52,251 bases of DNA, from positions 1 through 52,251 of the forward strand of contig JAFQBW010000064.1 in the NCBI GenBank assembly GCA_017399555.1. The letters run 5' to 3'. Under the pieces are notes generated by a model. That model searched no databases. It saw only the letters and a list, made by a program, of their open reading frames with translations, and was not told the origin of the DNA. The DNA comes from Methanocorpusculum sp. (GTDB taxonomy: Archaea > Halobacteriota > Methanomicrobia > Methanomicrobiales > Methanocorpusculaceae). Position 1 is the first letter of the stretch, and every line of letters begins with the position of its first letter. Positions 15,528-24,488 of this stretch are shown piece by piece. The position numbers and the translations under genes were made by a program.

Positions 15528-16748
15528 ATGTTAGAGCTGCACTCATCTCCAAAGGTCTACCGCGGATGGACCGAGCGGAGCTGTACTCCCGAAGAGACGC
15601 TTGAACGTATCGAAAAATTCGTACCGGACGCAGGAATTACCCGTGTCGCTGATATCACCGACCTTGACCGGATTGGAATTCCGGTCTACTCCTGTATCAG
15701 ACCTGCCGCTGCCGAAGGGGCAATCTCTGTCTATAACGGAAAGGGCGGAACGGAAGCAGAGGCAAAGGTTGCCGGAATCATGGAAGGAATCGAGCGCTAC
15801 AGCGCAGAAGCCGTTCCCCGCGACCTTGCGCCGTACTCTTATGCCGCCATGCGGCTCAACGGGGAAAAACCGATTGACCCCGAATCCCTGATTCTGCCGG
15901 TCACAACCGACGCCACGCAGGAGATTCCATGGGTAAAAGGCTTTGACCTGGTTGATAAGGAAGAGGTAAGTGTTCCATTCTGTGCGGTTGTGCATCCGAA
16001 TCCATACTATATGCCAACCCTCTTCCGTTCCAGTTCCAACGGTGTTGCTTCCGGAAACACGCTGGAAGAGGCAATCTTTTACGCATTAACGGAACTCATC
16101 GAGCGTGACGCCTGGTCTCTTGCCGAGGTCACGCGAAACACCGGAAAGAAACTGACTGACCTTCCGCCGAAGGTTGCCGAAATGGCGGCAAAGTTCACGG
16201 ACGCCGGTGTCGAAGTAACGCTTCGGGACATCACCTCCGATATCGGTGTTCCCACCGTTGCCGCGGTAGCAGACGATGTGCAGATGAAGGACCCGCGTCT
16301 GTTAATGATTGGTATGGGAACGCACTCAAATCCGGAAATCGCCATGATTCGGGCACTGTCCGAGGTTGCCCAGAGCCGGGCAACCCAGATTCACGGCGCC
16401 CGCGAGGATGCAACCATTGCCCAGTTCCGTGAAATGATGGGCTACGACCGCGTAAAACGCATGAACGCCTACTGGTTCAAGGGTGATGAGTACGAGCCGG
16501 CATCCGAGATTCCCTCCTGTGCCACGGATGACTTCAAGACTGATATTGAAGAGATTGTCTCCCGCCTTGCCGCGGCAGGTCTGGACCGGGTAATCGTCTG
16601 CGATTTAACCGATCCGGAGATTCAGATTCCGGTTGTCCGCGTAATTGTGCCGGGACTGGAATGCTTTACGATTGACAACGAAAGAAGAGGTCAGAGGTGC
16701 CGGGATGCCGAATATCGTCATATTCGCCGCGCCAAGTCTTCAGCCTGA
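15528..16748 (+). CDS. ycaO: YcaO protein for McrA thioamidation (methanogenesis marker 1)
   Basis: A 406-aa YcaO-domain enzyme. Typical motifs are KGGTEAEAKVAGIMEGIERYSAE and ELIERDAW, which hold the ATP-binding glutamates of YcaO proteins. In methanogens this subfamily, with TfuA, converts a glycine backbone amide of methyl-coenzyme M reductase to thioglycine using ATP and a sulfur source. The tfuA gene follows at once, with the two frames overlapping by 44 bp. The C-terminus ends RAKSSA and lacks the Pro-rich tail of azole-forming YcaOs, consistent with thioamidation. Transcription starts just after tRNA-Thr. Confidence 0.9.
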   Translation: MLELHSSPKVYRGWTERSCTPEETLERIEKFVPDAGITRVADITDLDRIGIPVYSCIRPAAAEGAISVYNGKGGTEAEAKVAGIMEGIERYSAEAVPRDLAPYSYAAMRLNGEKPIDPESLILPVTTDATQEIPWVKGFDLVDKEEVSVPFCAVVHPNPYYMPTLFRSSSNGVASGNTLEEAIFYALTELIERDAWSLAEVTRNTGKKLTDLPPKVAEMAAKFTDAGVEVTLRDITSDIGVPTVAAVADDVQMKDPRLLMIGMGTHSNPEIAMIRALSEVAQSRATQIHGAREDATIAQFREMMGYDRVKRMNAYWFKGDEYEPASEIPSCATDDFKTDIEEIVSRLAAAGLDRVIVCDLTDPEIQIPVVRVIVPGLECFTIDNERRGQRCRDAEYRHIRRAKSSA

Positions 16749-17346
16749 AGAAGCCCGCGGGTATCTGCCGGATGCAGATATCAGACCTCCTGCAAAACGC
16801 GGGGACGTAACAGCCGCGGCTGCCGCGGGGGCTGAGGTAATTGTTATCATCGACGGGGTGTTCTTCCAGAATGAGTCCGTAGGCCACAAGGAGATTTTAG
16901 CAGCTCTCCGCTCCGGGGTGAAGTTCTACGGCTCTTCTTCGATGGGCGCTCTGCGTGCCGCTGAGATGGAACCGTTCGGTATGGTTGGTGTCGGCAAAAT
17001 CTTTGAGGCATACAAGTCCGGAAAGATTGTAGCAGATGATGAAGTGGGGCTGCTCTATGATCCGGAGTCCGGCATGGCGCTGTCTGACCCGATGGTAAAT
17101 ATGCGGGCAAGTTTTTCCCGTGCCGTTGCCGAAGGTTTCCTTTCCGCGGAGGAAGAGGCGGCACTTCTCAAGACCTGCAAAGGGATTTACTATCCGGACA
17201 GGACCTACCGCCGGGTCGTAAAGGAATCTCCGCTTGATGAGGAGAAGAAGAAGGCGCTGCTTTCCTGGCTGAAGACGAACGCGGTTGACCAGAAGCATGA
17301 GGATGCCAAAGCCTGTCTGGCTCTCGTGAGGGATACGTATGTCTGA
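16705..17346 (+). CDS. tfuA: TfuA-like thioamidation partner
   Basis: A 213-aa TfuA protein starting at ATG 16705, inside the ycaO end. It carries the family pattern: PADIRPPAKRGD-like start of the core, IIDGVFF, KEILAAL..GVKFYGSSSMGALRAAEM and GVG.IFEAY. TfuA proteins assist YcaO, probably by delivering sulfur or binding substrate. An upstream in-frame start at 16645 would deepen the overlap and adds residues without family similarity. It overlaps the next gene by 8 bp, so the three genes form one transcript. Confidence 0.88.
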   Translation: MPNIVIFAAPSLQPEEARGYLPDADIRPPAKRGDVTAAAAAGAEVIVIIDGVFFQNESVGHKEILAALRSGVKFYGSSSMGALRAAEMEPFGMVGVGKIFEAYKSGKIVADDEVGLLYDPESGMALSDPMVNMRASFSRAVAEGFLSAEEEAALLKTCKGIYYPDRTYRRVVKESPLDEEKKKALLSWLKTNAVDQKHEDAKACLALVRDTYV

Positions 17347-18055
17347 GCGCTACGCACGCCAGATTCCGCTGATTGGAGAAGACGGCCAGCGCCGCCTCGC
17401 TGAGTCAACGGTCTTTATCGCAGGAGCAGGCGGTCTCGGCTCTCCGGTTTCGATGTATCTGGCAGAAGCCGGTGTCGGCGAGATGCGGATTGCCGATTTG
17501 GATGTAATCGAAGAGTCCAACTTGAACCGCCAGATTCTGCATCCGGCCTCGCGCCTTGGAATGCTGAAGGCAGAGTCTGCCGCCCAGACGCTTTCCGCGC
17601 TCAATCCGGAATGCCGGGTTGTTTCCTTCGCGGAAAAGATTGATGCAGATTCCGTCTTCCGGATGGCAGACGGCGCAGACCTTATCATCGACTGCATGGA
17701 CAACTTTGAGACGCGGTATGTCTTAAACGAAGCATCTAAGAAGCTGAACATCCCGCTTCTGCACGGGGCGGTCACCGGGTTTTCCGGGCAGATAACGCTG
17801 GTTGTGCCAGACGAGACGCCGTGTCTTTCCTGTATTTTTCCAAAAGTCGGCCCTTCCTCTTCCGCGCCGATTCTCGGGGCGGCCGCGGGTGTTGTCGGAA
17901 GCATGCAGGCGTTGGAAGCACTCCGCTTCCTGACAGGCAAACCGACCCTTGCCGGAAAGTTACTGCTCTATGACGGTGCATCGAACGCGGTTGATATCTT
18001 TTCGGTGAAGAAAAGTCCGCGGTGTCCGGTCTGCGGAAAAACTGAAAACTTATAG
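17339..18055 (+). CDS. ThiF/MoeB/HesA-family E1-like adenylyltransferase
   Basis: A 238-aa E1-like enzyme with nucleotide loop GAGGLGS (29-35), IADLDVIEESNLNRQ (metal/ATP arginine within NRQ), DCMDNFETRY, and two CxxC pairs (CLSC and CPVCG) for structural zinc. Such enzymes adenylate the C-terminal glycine of ubiquitin-like sulfur carriers (MoaD, ThiS, SAMP). Its 8-bp overlap with tfuA suggests it could supply activated sulfur to YcaO-TfuA, or it may simply serve molybdopterin synthesis for FdhA. No carrier gene is adjacent. Confidence 0.85.
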   Translation: MSERYARQIPLIGEDGQRRLAESTVFIAGAGGLGSPVSMYLAEAGVGEMRIADLDVIEESNLNRQILHPASRLGMLKAESAAQTLSALNPECRVVSFAEKIDADSVFRMADGADLIIDCMDNFETRYVLNEASKKLNIPLLHGAVTGFSGQITLVVPDETPCLSCIFPKVGPSSSAPILGAAAGVVGSMQALEALRFLTGKPTLAGKLLLYDGASNAVDIFSVKKSPRCPVCGKTENL

Positions 18056-18078
18056 GCTCTGGGGAAAAATAGTAAGGT

Positions 18079-18333
18079 ATGGCAAAGAAACTTACCCGTT
18101 CCCCGACCAACCGCTATTTAGGCGGCGTCTGCGGAGGTATTGCAGAGTACTTCGGTATCCCGTCCTGGGTTGTCAGAGTGGTCCTGATTCTTCTTCTGAT
18201 TCTCCCGATTCCGTTTACGGGAATTGCCCTGATTCTGGTTTACATCGCACTCTGGCTGCTTCTGCCGATGGGCGAGGTCAAAAAACAGCTTGACCCGAAT
18301 ACTCTTGATGCGGAGTTTGAGGTTAAAGAGTGA
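18079..18333 (+). CDS. PspC-domain membrane protein
   Basis: An 84-aa protein: KKLTRSPTNRYLGGVCGGIAEYF is the PspC signature, followed by VVRVVLILLLILPIPFTGIALILVYIALWLLLP (two membrane segments) and an acidic tail. PspC proteins sense or respond to membrane stress. It overlaps the next gene by 4 bp (GTGA). Confidence 0.88.
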   Translation: MAKKLTRSPTNRYLGGVCGGIAEYFGIPSWVVRVVLILLLILPIPFTGIALILVYIALWLLLPMGEVKKQLDPNTLDAEFEVKE

Positions 18334-18935
18334 AGCCGCCGGCTGACCCGAATGATTTAACCGACCCGCCGTTTTATCTTCCGCAGTTTGAAGAGGCATA
18401 CCGCTATATCATCGACCAATACCATATCGAGCCGCGCGAGATTGGGATTTTCATTCCCTGCGCTGTCCGCAAACCCTACAGCGAAAGCCCGTCGCACAAG
18501 CTGTTTCACAAACTCTTCGGGGAGGTCTTTCCCGACCCGGCAAAATATCATGTGACGATATTCGGCACCTGCGGCACAGTTCCGGCGGAGCTTGAACTGA
18601 TGTATCCGTTTGCCCACTATCACTATATGCTTGGAAATGTGAAGGACCAGAAAATCAAGGATGACTTTCTGGAGATTGAGACACGGCGTCTCATCGGCTA
18701 TCTGGAAAAGACGAGAGAGACCTACACGCACCGGATTGCGTACTGCATCGGGCTTTTCCGGCGTGCTATGGAAGCGGCGGCTGAAGCGACCGGTGTCAAG
18801 GTTGAGATTTATCCAACCCAGCCGGTAATCGACAAGCTCTATGATGCGGACTGTCCGTTCCCGGAGGGAAGCCTTTCGATGCAGGCATACCTGGATGAGT
18901 TCCGCGCGGCATTAACGGAAATGAGGGAGAGATAA
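18330..18935 (+). CDS. ArcS-like protein (DUF5591), stand-alone
   Basis: A 201-aa protein equal to the archaeosine-synthase core domain. It shows the ArcS motif PC-x3-KPY-x2-S-x2-H exactly (P43, C44, K48, P49, Y50, S53, H56). Full ArcS carries TGT-like and PUA domains that place lysine on preQ0 of tRNA; both are absent here. The start is GTG 18330. The protein may act with a separate tRNA-binding subunit, or do a different amidation-type reaction; function in this form is uncertain. Confidence 0.75.
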   Translation: MKPPADPNDLTDPPFYLPQFEEAYRYIIDQYHIEPREIGIFIPCAVRKPYSESPSHKLFHKLFGEVFPDPAKYHVTIFGTCGTVPAELELMYPFAHYHYMLGNVKDQKIKDDFLEIETRRLIGYLEKTRETYTHRIAYCIGLFRRAMEAAAEATGVKVEIYPTQPVIDKLYDADCPFPEGSLSMQAYLDEFRAALTEMRER

Positions 18936-18936
18936 T

Positions 18937-19314
18937 ATGGCAGTTCGTGAAGTATCAGTCGTCAGGCTTGATGAAAAGAAGTCGAAGTTCTATGCACATC
19001 TCTATGAGATTGACACGCCGGATGATGTTCTGGAGGTGCGGGCAATTCATGACAAGCTCTACAAGAAGGCGGCACACCACTGTTATGCGGTTGTGTGCGG
19101 AAACTTTACCGACAGCAGAGCCGACGGAGAGGTAGGCTCTCCGGGACGTGCATTGGCTGAAGTGATGGAACGGCATAATTTAGGAAGCCATGTGCTTATG
19201 GTTTCCCGCATCTTTGGCGGAATCAAGCTAGGTCCTGCCGGTGTTGCCCGGGCGTTCCGCGAGGCAGGAAACGGGGCAGTGGTTGAATATCAGGCGCACC
19301 GCCCGAAATTATAA
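18937..19314 (+). CDS. YigZ/IMPACT N-terminal family protein (UPF0029)
   Basis: A 125-aa protein with the UPF0029 pattern KKSKFYAHL, AHHCYAVVCG, DGEVGSPGRALAEVM and SRIFGGIKLGPAGVARAFREA. It corresponds to the N-terminal domain only; the usual C-terminal ferredoxin-like domain of bacterial YigZ is missing. It starts 2 bp after the ArcS-like stop with GGGAGA ahead of it, so it is co-transcribed. The biochemical role of the family is not settled. Confidence 0.85.
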   Translation: MAVREVSVVRLDEKKSKFYAHLYEIDTPDDVLEVRAIHDKLYKKAAHHCYAVVCGNFTDSRADGEVGSPGRALAEVMERHNLGSHVLMVSRIFGGIKLGPAGVARAFREAGNGAVVEYQAHRPKL

Positions 19315-19339
19315 ATCCTTTTTTCCCCTATTTTACTGT

Positions 19340-19528
19340 ATGACTAAATCACTTCTGACCTGTCCCTTGTCGGGCAAGACCTGTTCTGCTGACGGCTGTA
19401 TGTGGTGGGATGCCGAGTGGAAGGACTGTTCGGTGCCTGTTCTGGTAAAATATCTTAGGGCAGCGGATGTTCGGGCAACCTTTGACCACAACGTTCCGGC
19501 GGAGTTTCTGGAAGGCGAGAGGAAGTAA
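19340..19528 (+). CDS. Small Cys-rich protein
   Basis: A 62-aa protein starting at ATG 19340 (MTKSLLTCPL). Four cysteines, C8, C14, C19 and C29 (TCPLSGKTCSADGCMWW...DC), could bind a metal or Fe-S cluster. Short 25-bp gap to the gene before. No recognised family. A longer reading from 19241 would overlap the previous gene by 74 bp and is not favoured. Confidence 0.55.
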   Translation: MTKSLLTCPLSGKTCSADGCMWWDAEWKDCSVPVLVKYLRAADVRATFDHNVPAEFLEGERK

Positions 19529-19703
19529 CAACTTTCAATCCTTCTTTTTTATGTGCAAAGCCGCGGCTTACGAGCCGATGCGGCTTGCGGCGCTGCTGTC
19601 TTCTTCAAAAATATGCTCTATTCCTCTATCAGGGAATATCAGGCAGTGAATCTGTCAGATTTTGCTCAATCTTTTTATATCAAACAACCGCCGAGTATAT
19701 TTC

Positions 19704-20183
19704 ATGAACCTCATGAACACCACAGTTCCGGTAAAGAAACCAAAGCAGCCGGTGAGTAACGCGGTCTTTTACTCCGTTCATGTTGTACTTATGGTACTGT
19801 TCTTCGGTGTTGGGAAGCTGCTGACCGTCTATGAAAAAACCGCGCCGTCTCTTGGCGAGTTCTTCTATCCGGCAACAGTTGTTATTGGGTTTTTTGTCGA
19901 AATTGTGGTCCTCGCCGGATCATTCTTCATCGAACAAAAACCTCCGTCCTATCTTAAAGAAAACCCCAGACCTAAGACCTCCGGAATTGTTCTTATCATT
20001 GTTCTGTTATGTCTGGCTGTGGGTCTGGCGGCGGCGGGAATTATTGTCTCGATTTTCTGGCATCCGGATATGGCATCCCACGCGGCATTCACCTATCTCC
20101 TTGGCTGTATTCCAGGAGGGGCAGCAGTCTGTATCCTGCGGTATCTTCCGCACAAACTCCCGCAAAAGGAGGCAGAGAGCTAA
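19704..20183 (+). CDS. Four-helix integral membrane protein
   Basis: A 159-residue protein from ATG 19704 (ATG 19713 also possible). Hydrophobic segments lie about 21-40, 52-72, 91-115 and 121-140, with Lys/Pro-rich loops. No enzymatic motif or named family recognised. It stands alone, with a TATA-like TTTTTATAT near 19671-19679. Unknown function. Confidence 0.6.
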   Translation: MNLMNTTVPVKKPKQPVSNAVFYSVHVVLMVLFFGVGKLLTVYEKTAPSLGEFFYPATVVIGFFVEIVVLAGSFFIEQKPPSYLKENPRPKTSGIVLIIVLLCLAVGLAAAGIIVSIFWHPDMASHAAFTYLLGCIPGGAAVCILRYLPHKLPQKEAES

Positions 20184-20285
20184 TCAACTAAGGGTTTTAC
20201 CCACGCTTTTTTTGTTGGAGTCTTTTGATGTGTTAGAAAATGCTTAGAGAATTTATATGTCTGTTCGTGCAATAGGAATTACAGA

Positions 20286-21056
20286 ATGCGCCTGCGGTTG
20301 TTTCTTGTGGTACTGATTCTCTTTGCGTTCTTTGTGATGCCTGCGGCAGGATATACAAACGGCATTTTATCGTCCCCGCTGTCTGAGATTACTTTAATCC
20401 CGGAAGAATTACAACGGTTCATAGCAGAGAGCCCTCTTTTATCGTATTTCCTTTTTGATGACCCCATATATGTATTGGAATTTCCTGAGATTGGGTTCTC
20501 CATACCTTCGAACGTTAAACCCACTATAAAAATTATTGTTGTAATTATTGGAATCATCATTATGCTTCTTGGTCTCTTTACTTCGGAGCGTATCTCCCAA
20601 TTCCACTTCCGAAGAAAACTCTCCGACAATCCAAAAAGCCGTGCCATGCAAATCCTTGCATATCTCAGAAAACATCCCGGAGCAACGCAGACAGAGATTA
20701 TCAAAGCAACCGGATATTCCCGCGGTTCTGTTGCATATAATCTGCAGAGACTTCAGCAGGATTGCAGAGTTTCCCAAATCACTTCCCGATACTATCCTGC
20801 AGATGAATATCCGACAGAAGAACAGGCAGGGGCAGACAGAGCTCTGAGAAATGCACAGAGACAGCGTATCTTCCGGATAATCGCAGAGAATCCCGGCATC
20901 TCCCGAAAGCAGCTCGCTGAGGAAATACAGATGCCGGTATCAACACTTCGCTGGCATCTGGGAAAACTGACAAAAGAACGTCTGGTTATCTCTGAGGTAA
21001 AACAGCACACAATCTGTTATTCGGTAAATCCTGAGTTTATTCGGCAGGATGAGTAA
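20286..21056 (+). CDS. Membrane-tethered double winged-helix regulator
   Basis: A 256-aa protein. A signal-like segment (1-21) and a membrane helix (about 80-100, IKIIVVIIGIIIMLLGLF) frame a short outside loop. The cytoplasmic part has two winged helices: about 118-170 (RAMQILAYLRKHPGATQTEIIKATGYS) and about 195-250 (QRIFRIIAENPGISRKQLAEEIQMPVSTLRWHLGKL). This layout is common in Methanomicrobia and suggests a regulator that senses an envelope signal. It lies just left of the McrBC cassette, on the other strand, and probably is not part of it. Confidence 0.75.
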   Translation: MRLRLFLVVLILFAFFVMPAAGYTNGILSSPLSEITLIPEELQRFIAESPLLSYFLFDDPIYVLEFPEIGFSIPSNVKPTIKIIVVIIGIIIMLLGLFTSERISQFHFRRKLSDNPKSRAMQILAYLRKHPGATQTEIIKATGYSRGSVAYNLQRLQQDCRVSQITSRYYPADEYPTEEQAGADRALRNAQRQRIFRIIAENPGISRKQLAEEIQMPVSTLRWHLGKLTKERLVISEVKQHTICYSVNPEFIRQDE

Positions 21057-21102
21057 GCGGAGATGTGCGGTTTTTTTTTTTCAAAAATCCCTCTGATAAT
21101 CA

Positions 21103-21159
21103 GGGGTGCGGGGCGGCGACTTCGGCGCGGAGCCGCCCGCGGTGGAGATATCTTCTGCA
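21103..21159 (+). repeat. Left 57-bp inverted repeat of McrBC cassette
   Basis: Matches the reverse complement of 24489-24545 at 52 of 57 positions. It folds: 21111-21117 pairs with 21132-21138 (GGGCGGC/GCCGCCC) and 21121-21124 with 21128-21131. The inner 19 bases (21141-21159, GGTGGAGATATCTTCTGCA) are identical in both copies. Confidence 0.85.
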
Positions 21160-21195
21160 AAGCTAAGATTAGACTCTTATCTCTCTCATCTCAGA

Positions 21196-22212
21196 TTAAA
21201 AATGCTCATCTACAATATTATCAAGCTGTTTTGCAATCTCTGAAAAACCGCAATCCAGATTCAATGTACGAACACTGATTTTATTTCCGCTCATTTGATA
21301 GACAGCGTCTGGAAGAATTACCTCATCTGTTTTTGCATACAGGAGCATTCCTGATACATCTCCGCCACCCTCAGCTTTGTTTTTAACATAGGTGAAAATC
21401 TGGTAGAGATTTCCGGAATGAAGCGTGTGGACATCATACTGAACCTGTGTGGTACGACTGTAGTATTTTGCATCGACAATGAGTGTTTTCTCATTTGATG
21501 ACAGCATGATATCAGACTGCATTGTTGGAAGCATGAAATTCATTCCATCATCCAATGCCCAGGGAATCTGTGATGCTGAGACGTGAATTTCCGGGTGTTC
21601 TTTCCTGTAGTATTCCAGAATAAACTTCTCGTAAAGACGAGACATGCGTTGTTCATCCAAGAACTGCATCATCTTTACTGAGCCGTCTGTTGTTGTTTGG
21701 AGAAGTCCTTTCAGTACCAGATAACAGATAGAAAGAAGCATCTGATACGTTTGGTTGTGGCGGTTAAAACGGAGATTCCAATCAATATCGTATGGACTTA
21801 AGATACCAACGTCTTTGAAGTAGAATAGGATATTTCGCAGTCCCTTCTTTCTGGATTTTGGAATGTCTGCTCTTAGCAGAGACTCTATCGTTGTTTTCAA
21901 AATCCTGTTGTGATATGAATCAAGAGAAAAATCATCATAGGAACAGACCAACTGCTGTTTTGTGATGCTCTGTTGTTTGATAGATTCGGAGAGAGATATT
22001 TTACCTCGCAGAGAGCTAAGCGGTTCATGATATTCTTTGTACTCACGAAAAAGCCCGCGCTTAACCTGTGTAGTAACTCCTTTGATGAGAATTGCTGAGA
22101 GAAGGTCAGCAGTATTTTCAAAATCTTCTGCCGCACAGCTTGTGTACCCACTCTCTTTCAGAACCTGAAAGGCATAGCTTAGCATGTAGTAGATGTTCTG
22201 AATCCGAATCAT
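21196..22212 (-). CDS. mcrC: McrC: nuclease subunit of McrBC
   Basis: A 338-aa McrC. The N-terminal region (to about 150) is the helical McrB-contacting part; the C-terminal PD-(D/E)XK nuclease has E195 (YEKF), D234 (SDIML) and D247-A-K249 (IVDAKYY), so the active site is complete. With McrB it cuts DNA carrying modified cytosine or other modified bases, driven by GTP. The gene overlaps mcrB by 4 bp and ends 36 bp inside the left inverted repeat. Confidence 0.92.
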   Translation of the reverse strand: MIRIQNIYYMLSYAFQVLKESGYTSCAAEDFENTADLLSAILIKGVTTQVKRGLFREYKEYHEPLSSLRGKISLSESIKQQSITKQQLVCSYDDFSLDSYHNRILKTTIESLLRADIPKSRKKGLRNILFYFKDVGILSPYDIDWNLRFNRHNQTYQMLLSICYLVLKGLLQTTTDGSVKMMQFLDEQRMSRLYEKFILEYYRKEHPEIHVSASQIPWALDDGMNFMLPTMQSDIMLSSNEKTLIVDAKYYSRTTQVQYDVHTLHSGNLYQIFTYVKNKAEGGGDVSGMLLYAKTDEVILPDAVYQMSGNKISVRTLNLDCGFSEIAKQLDNIVDEHF

Positions 22213-24368
22213 TGAATGGAACTTCTAAGAGTATGCTCCCAGTTTTTCACTTTGCTTGGCTCGTCAAACCAGTATTCACTTAACAGAGGAAGAATCTCAT
22301 AGGTAATAACTGAGTTCAGCCACATGTCATCAACATCCTGTTTCGTGCAGAAGTAGCTGTGACCAATACGGAATCCGCGTCCAAGTGAGTCATCATTCTC
22401 AATTACTTTGTTCAGATTTTCGATAGAATCAATCAGGCGGTCAAACTTCGGATTATCTATCTCTTCACGATATTTTCTAAATCCTTCTGATGAGAATGCC
22501 GGAGACAGTTCATAGAAGGCAAACCGACGACGCAGAGCATAATCAAGGATGGCAAGACTTCGGTCTGCCGTATTCATCATACCGATTATGTACACGTTCT
22601 CCGGGACATCAAATTTCTCATCAGAGTAGAGAAGTTGGAGAGATACTCCGCGTTTGTCATTTTCGATAAGCATGAAGAGCTCACCGAAAATCTTGCTCAG
22701 ATTTCCTCTGTTGATTTCATCGATGATGAAGAAGTAATCATTCTCTTTGTCCTCATTTGCTTTCTTACAGAAGTTGTAGAATGGTCCTTTCTTCAATTCA
22801 AAGCCGGAAGCTGACGGGCGGAATCCCATGATAAAATCTTCATAACTGTAGTTCTGGTGGAACTGTACCATCATTACCCGATTCGGGTCTTTGATGCCCA
22901 TCAAAGAATATGCCAGCCGTTTGGCGGCAAAGGTTTTACCAACTCCCGGAGCTCCCTGCAGAATGACATTCTTTTTGTTTCTCAGGAGGGTGGTGAGAAT
23001 TTCATAATCGGATTTGCCCATGTAGACTTCTTTGAGGAAGTCTTCTTCGGTGTAAAGAGTGTCCTGTGTAGTGTCTCTTTCGATTTCCTCACCACTTTCG
23101 TCTTCAAAGAGTGACTTTATCTGTTCCACATAAGCAGTGTATGGTGTGACTTCTGTGAGCACTTGACTAGAGATATTTCCCTGACTACCCCATTCACCTT
23201 TATGTGTCCATGTTACTTTGCGTATATTTCGGAATTTTTCAGGCTGATTTTCGTCATAAATATAATCAGAAGTAACCACCCCTCTTCCAATAATATCTCC
23301 ACGACCACGTTTGGCAAATATTACATCACCTACTTTTATGTCGTGTACAAATTGCCAGATTTCAAGAGAGACACGAGTATAGGTGGCTGTTTTTCCGAAC
23401 TCATTACCAAACTCATTCACCTCACGTGCAGATTCTTCAATCTCTTTCCGCGATGCATACTGACTTAAATCTCCAAGAGAATCACGAGCGAGAGCCATTA
23501 TGTTAGATTGATAATACTCATCCCATTGTTTCGCCCCATATCCCGGAGTGTAAACCCAATATTGAATATTCTCAATACCTGCATCCCCAATAGCTTCCCC
23601 CACATTTGCTCTCCATTGATTTATCTCTTCTTTCGGTAACCTCCACGCAAAGTAAGAGAGCTCAGGGAAGTTTGTATATTCATAAGATTCTCTATCAAGC
23701 ACGTTCTTACAATCCTCAATCAGTTCAAGGTATTTCGCTGCAGATGGTACAACATTTAATTTCCCAGCTTTCTTGATAAAGTCAAGAGGCATTGTTTTTG
23801 GATTTTGGAGAATGTCACGATTTGTAGAATCAAGGTTCAGATATGTGTATGGGCGAATCCAGAACAAACCCATTGTAATATTCCATAGAATATTGCTCTG
23901 TTTTTGTACTAAATCATAGAGCTCTACGAATTTTGCTCTGTTTTCTTCCGTTGGATTGTCAGCATAATCCAAAGATGTAAGATAAAATCTCCAGAGGTTG
24001 TTGATATCATCCGGTTTACGTTTCTCGCCAAAACGATAGAAGAGAGAGTTCAGATTATTTAATAGAGGGATTCCGTCAAACGTTTCTGGGATAGGAGATA
24101 CCACAGAAAATTCTTGAGCAAAAGCCTGAATTATAGATATCCGGTTTACCAGACTATTTCCCCGATTAAACAAACCAAAAACTGTGAATGGGTCGACATC
24201 AAGGACAGGTTTTCCCTCTTCTTCCAATTTTAGAAGTGGCACTCCTGCAGTGATAAAGACTCTCTTTACTTTTTCAATAAGGTGGGTTCGATTTTCTACA
24301 AATGGACGTAGTTTATCAGCAAACTCCGTATAGAAATTTACCCAAGGCATATATTCGGCTTTATCCAT
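22209..24368 (-). CDS. mcrB: McrB: GTPase and DNA-recognition subunit of McrBC
   Basis: A 719-aa McrB-type protein. Residues about 1-330 are an N-terminal helical region. About 335-400 is an EVE/PUA-like fold (VGDVIFAKRGRGDIIGRG, WTHKGEW) that in related proteins flips and reads modified bases. The AAA+ motor begins near 465: P-loop GAPGVGKT (about 472-479), Walker B YFFIIDEINRGNLSK, and NTADRSLAILDYALRRRF. The start is ATG 24368, preceded by GGAGG 12 bp upstream; the longer TTG frame from 24461 lacks this. McrB-type motors use GTP. Confidence 0.9.
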   Translation of the reverse strand: MDKAEYMPWVNFYTEFADKLRPFVENRTHLIEKVKRVFITAGVPLLKLEEEGKPVLDVDPFTVFGLFNRGNSLVNRISIIQAFAQEFSVVSPIPETFDGIPLLNNLNSLFYRFGEKRKPDDINNLWRFYLTSLDYADNPTEENRAKFVELYDLVQKQSNILWNITMGLFWIRPYTYLNLDSTNRDILQNPKTMPLDFIKKAGKLNVVPSAAKYLELIEDCKNVLDRESYEYTNFPELSYFAWRLPKEEINQWRANVGEAIGDAGIENIQYWVYTPGYGAKQWDEYYQSNIMALARDSLGDLSQYASRKEIEESAREVNEFGNEFGKTATYTRVSLEIWQFVHDIKVGDVIFAKRGRGDIIGRGVVTSDYIYDENQPEKFRNIRKVTWTHKGEWGSQGNISSQVLTEVTPYTAYVEQIKSLFEDESGEEIERDTTQDTLYTEEDFLKEVYMGKSDYEILTTLLRNKKNVILQGAPGVGKTFAAKRLAYSLMGIKDPNRVMMVQFHQNYSYEDFIMGFRPSASGFELKKGPFYNFCKKANEDKENDYFFIIDEINRGNLSKIFGELFMLIENDKRGVSLQLLYSDEKFDVPENVYIIGMMNTADRSLAILDYALRRRFAFYELSPAFSSEGFRKYREEIDNPKFDRLIDSIENLNKVIENDDSLGRGFRIGHSYFCTKQDVDDMWLNSVITYEILPLLSEYWFDEPSKVKNWEHTLRSSIQ

Positions 24369-24488
24369 AGTGAATAGCTTCCTCCAAAGCTCAGATGATA
24401 GGTAATAGGATATCTGAAACAATAAGGATATCGAAGGGTCAGTCTTGGTGTATACATACAAAAACGGAAGTGAGATGCCGCACTAACC

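Noticed and set aside
21196-24368. Type I or III restriction system
   Set aside because: There is no methyltransferase or specificity subunit; the AAA+ motor with EVE-like fold plus a PD-(D/E)XK partner fits McrBC.
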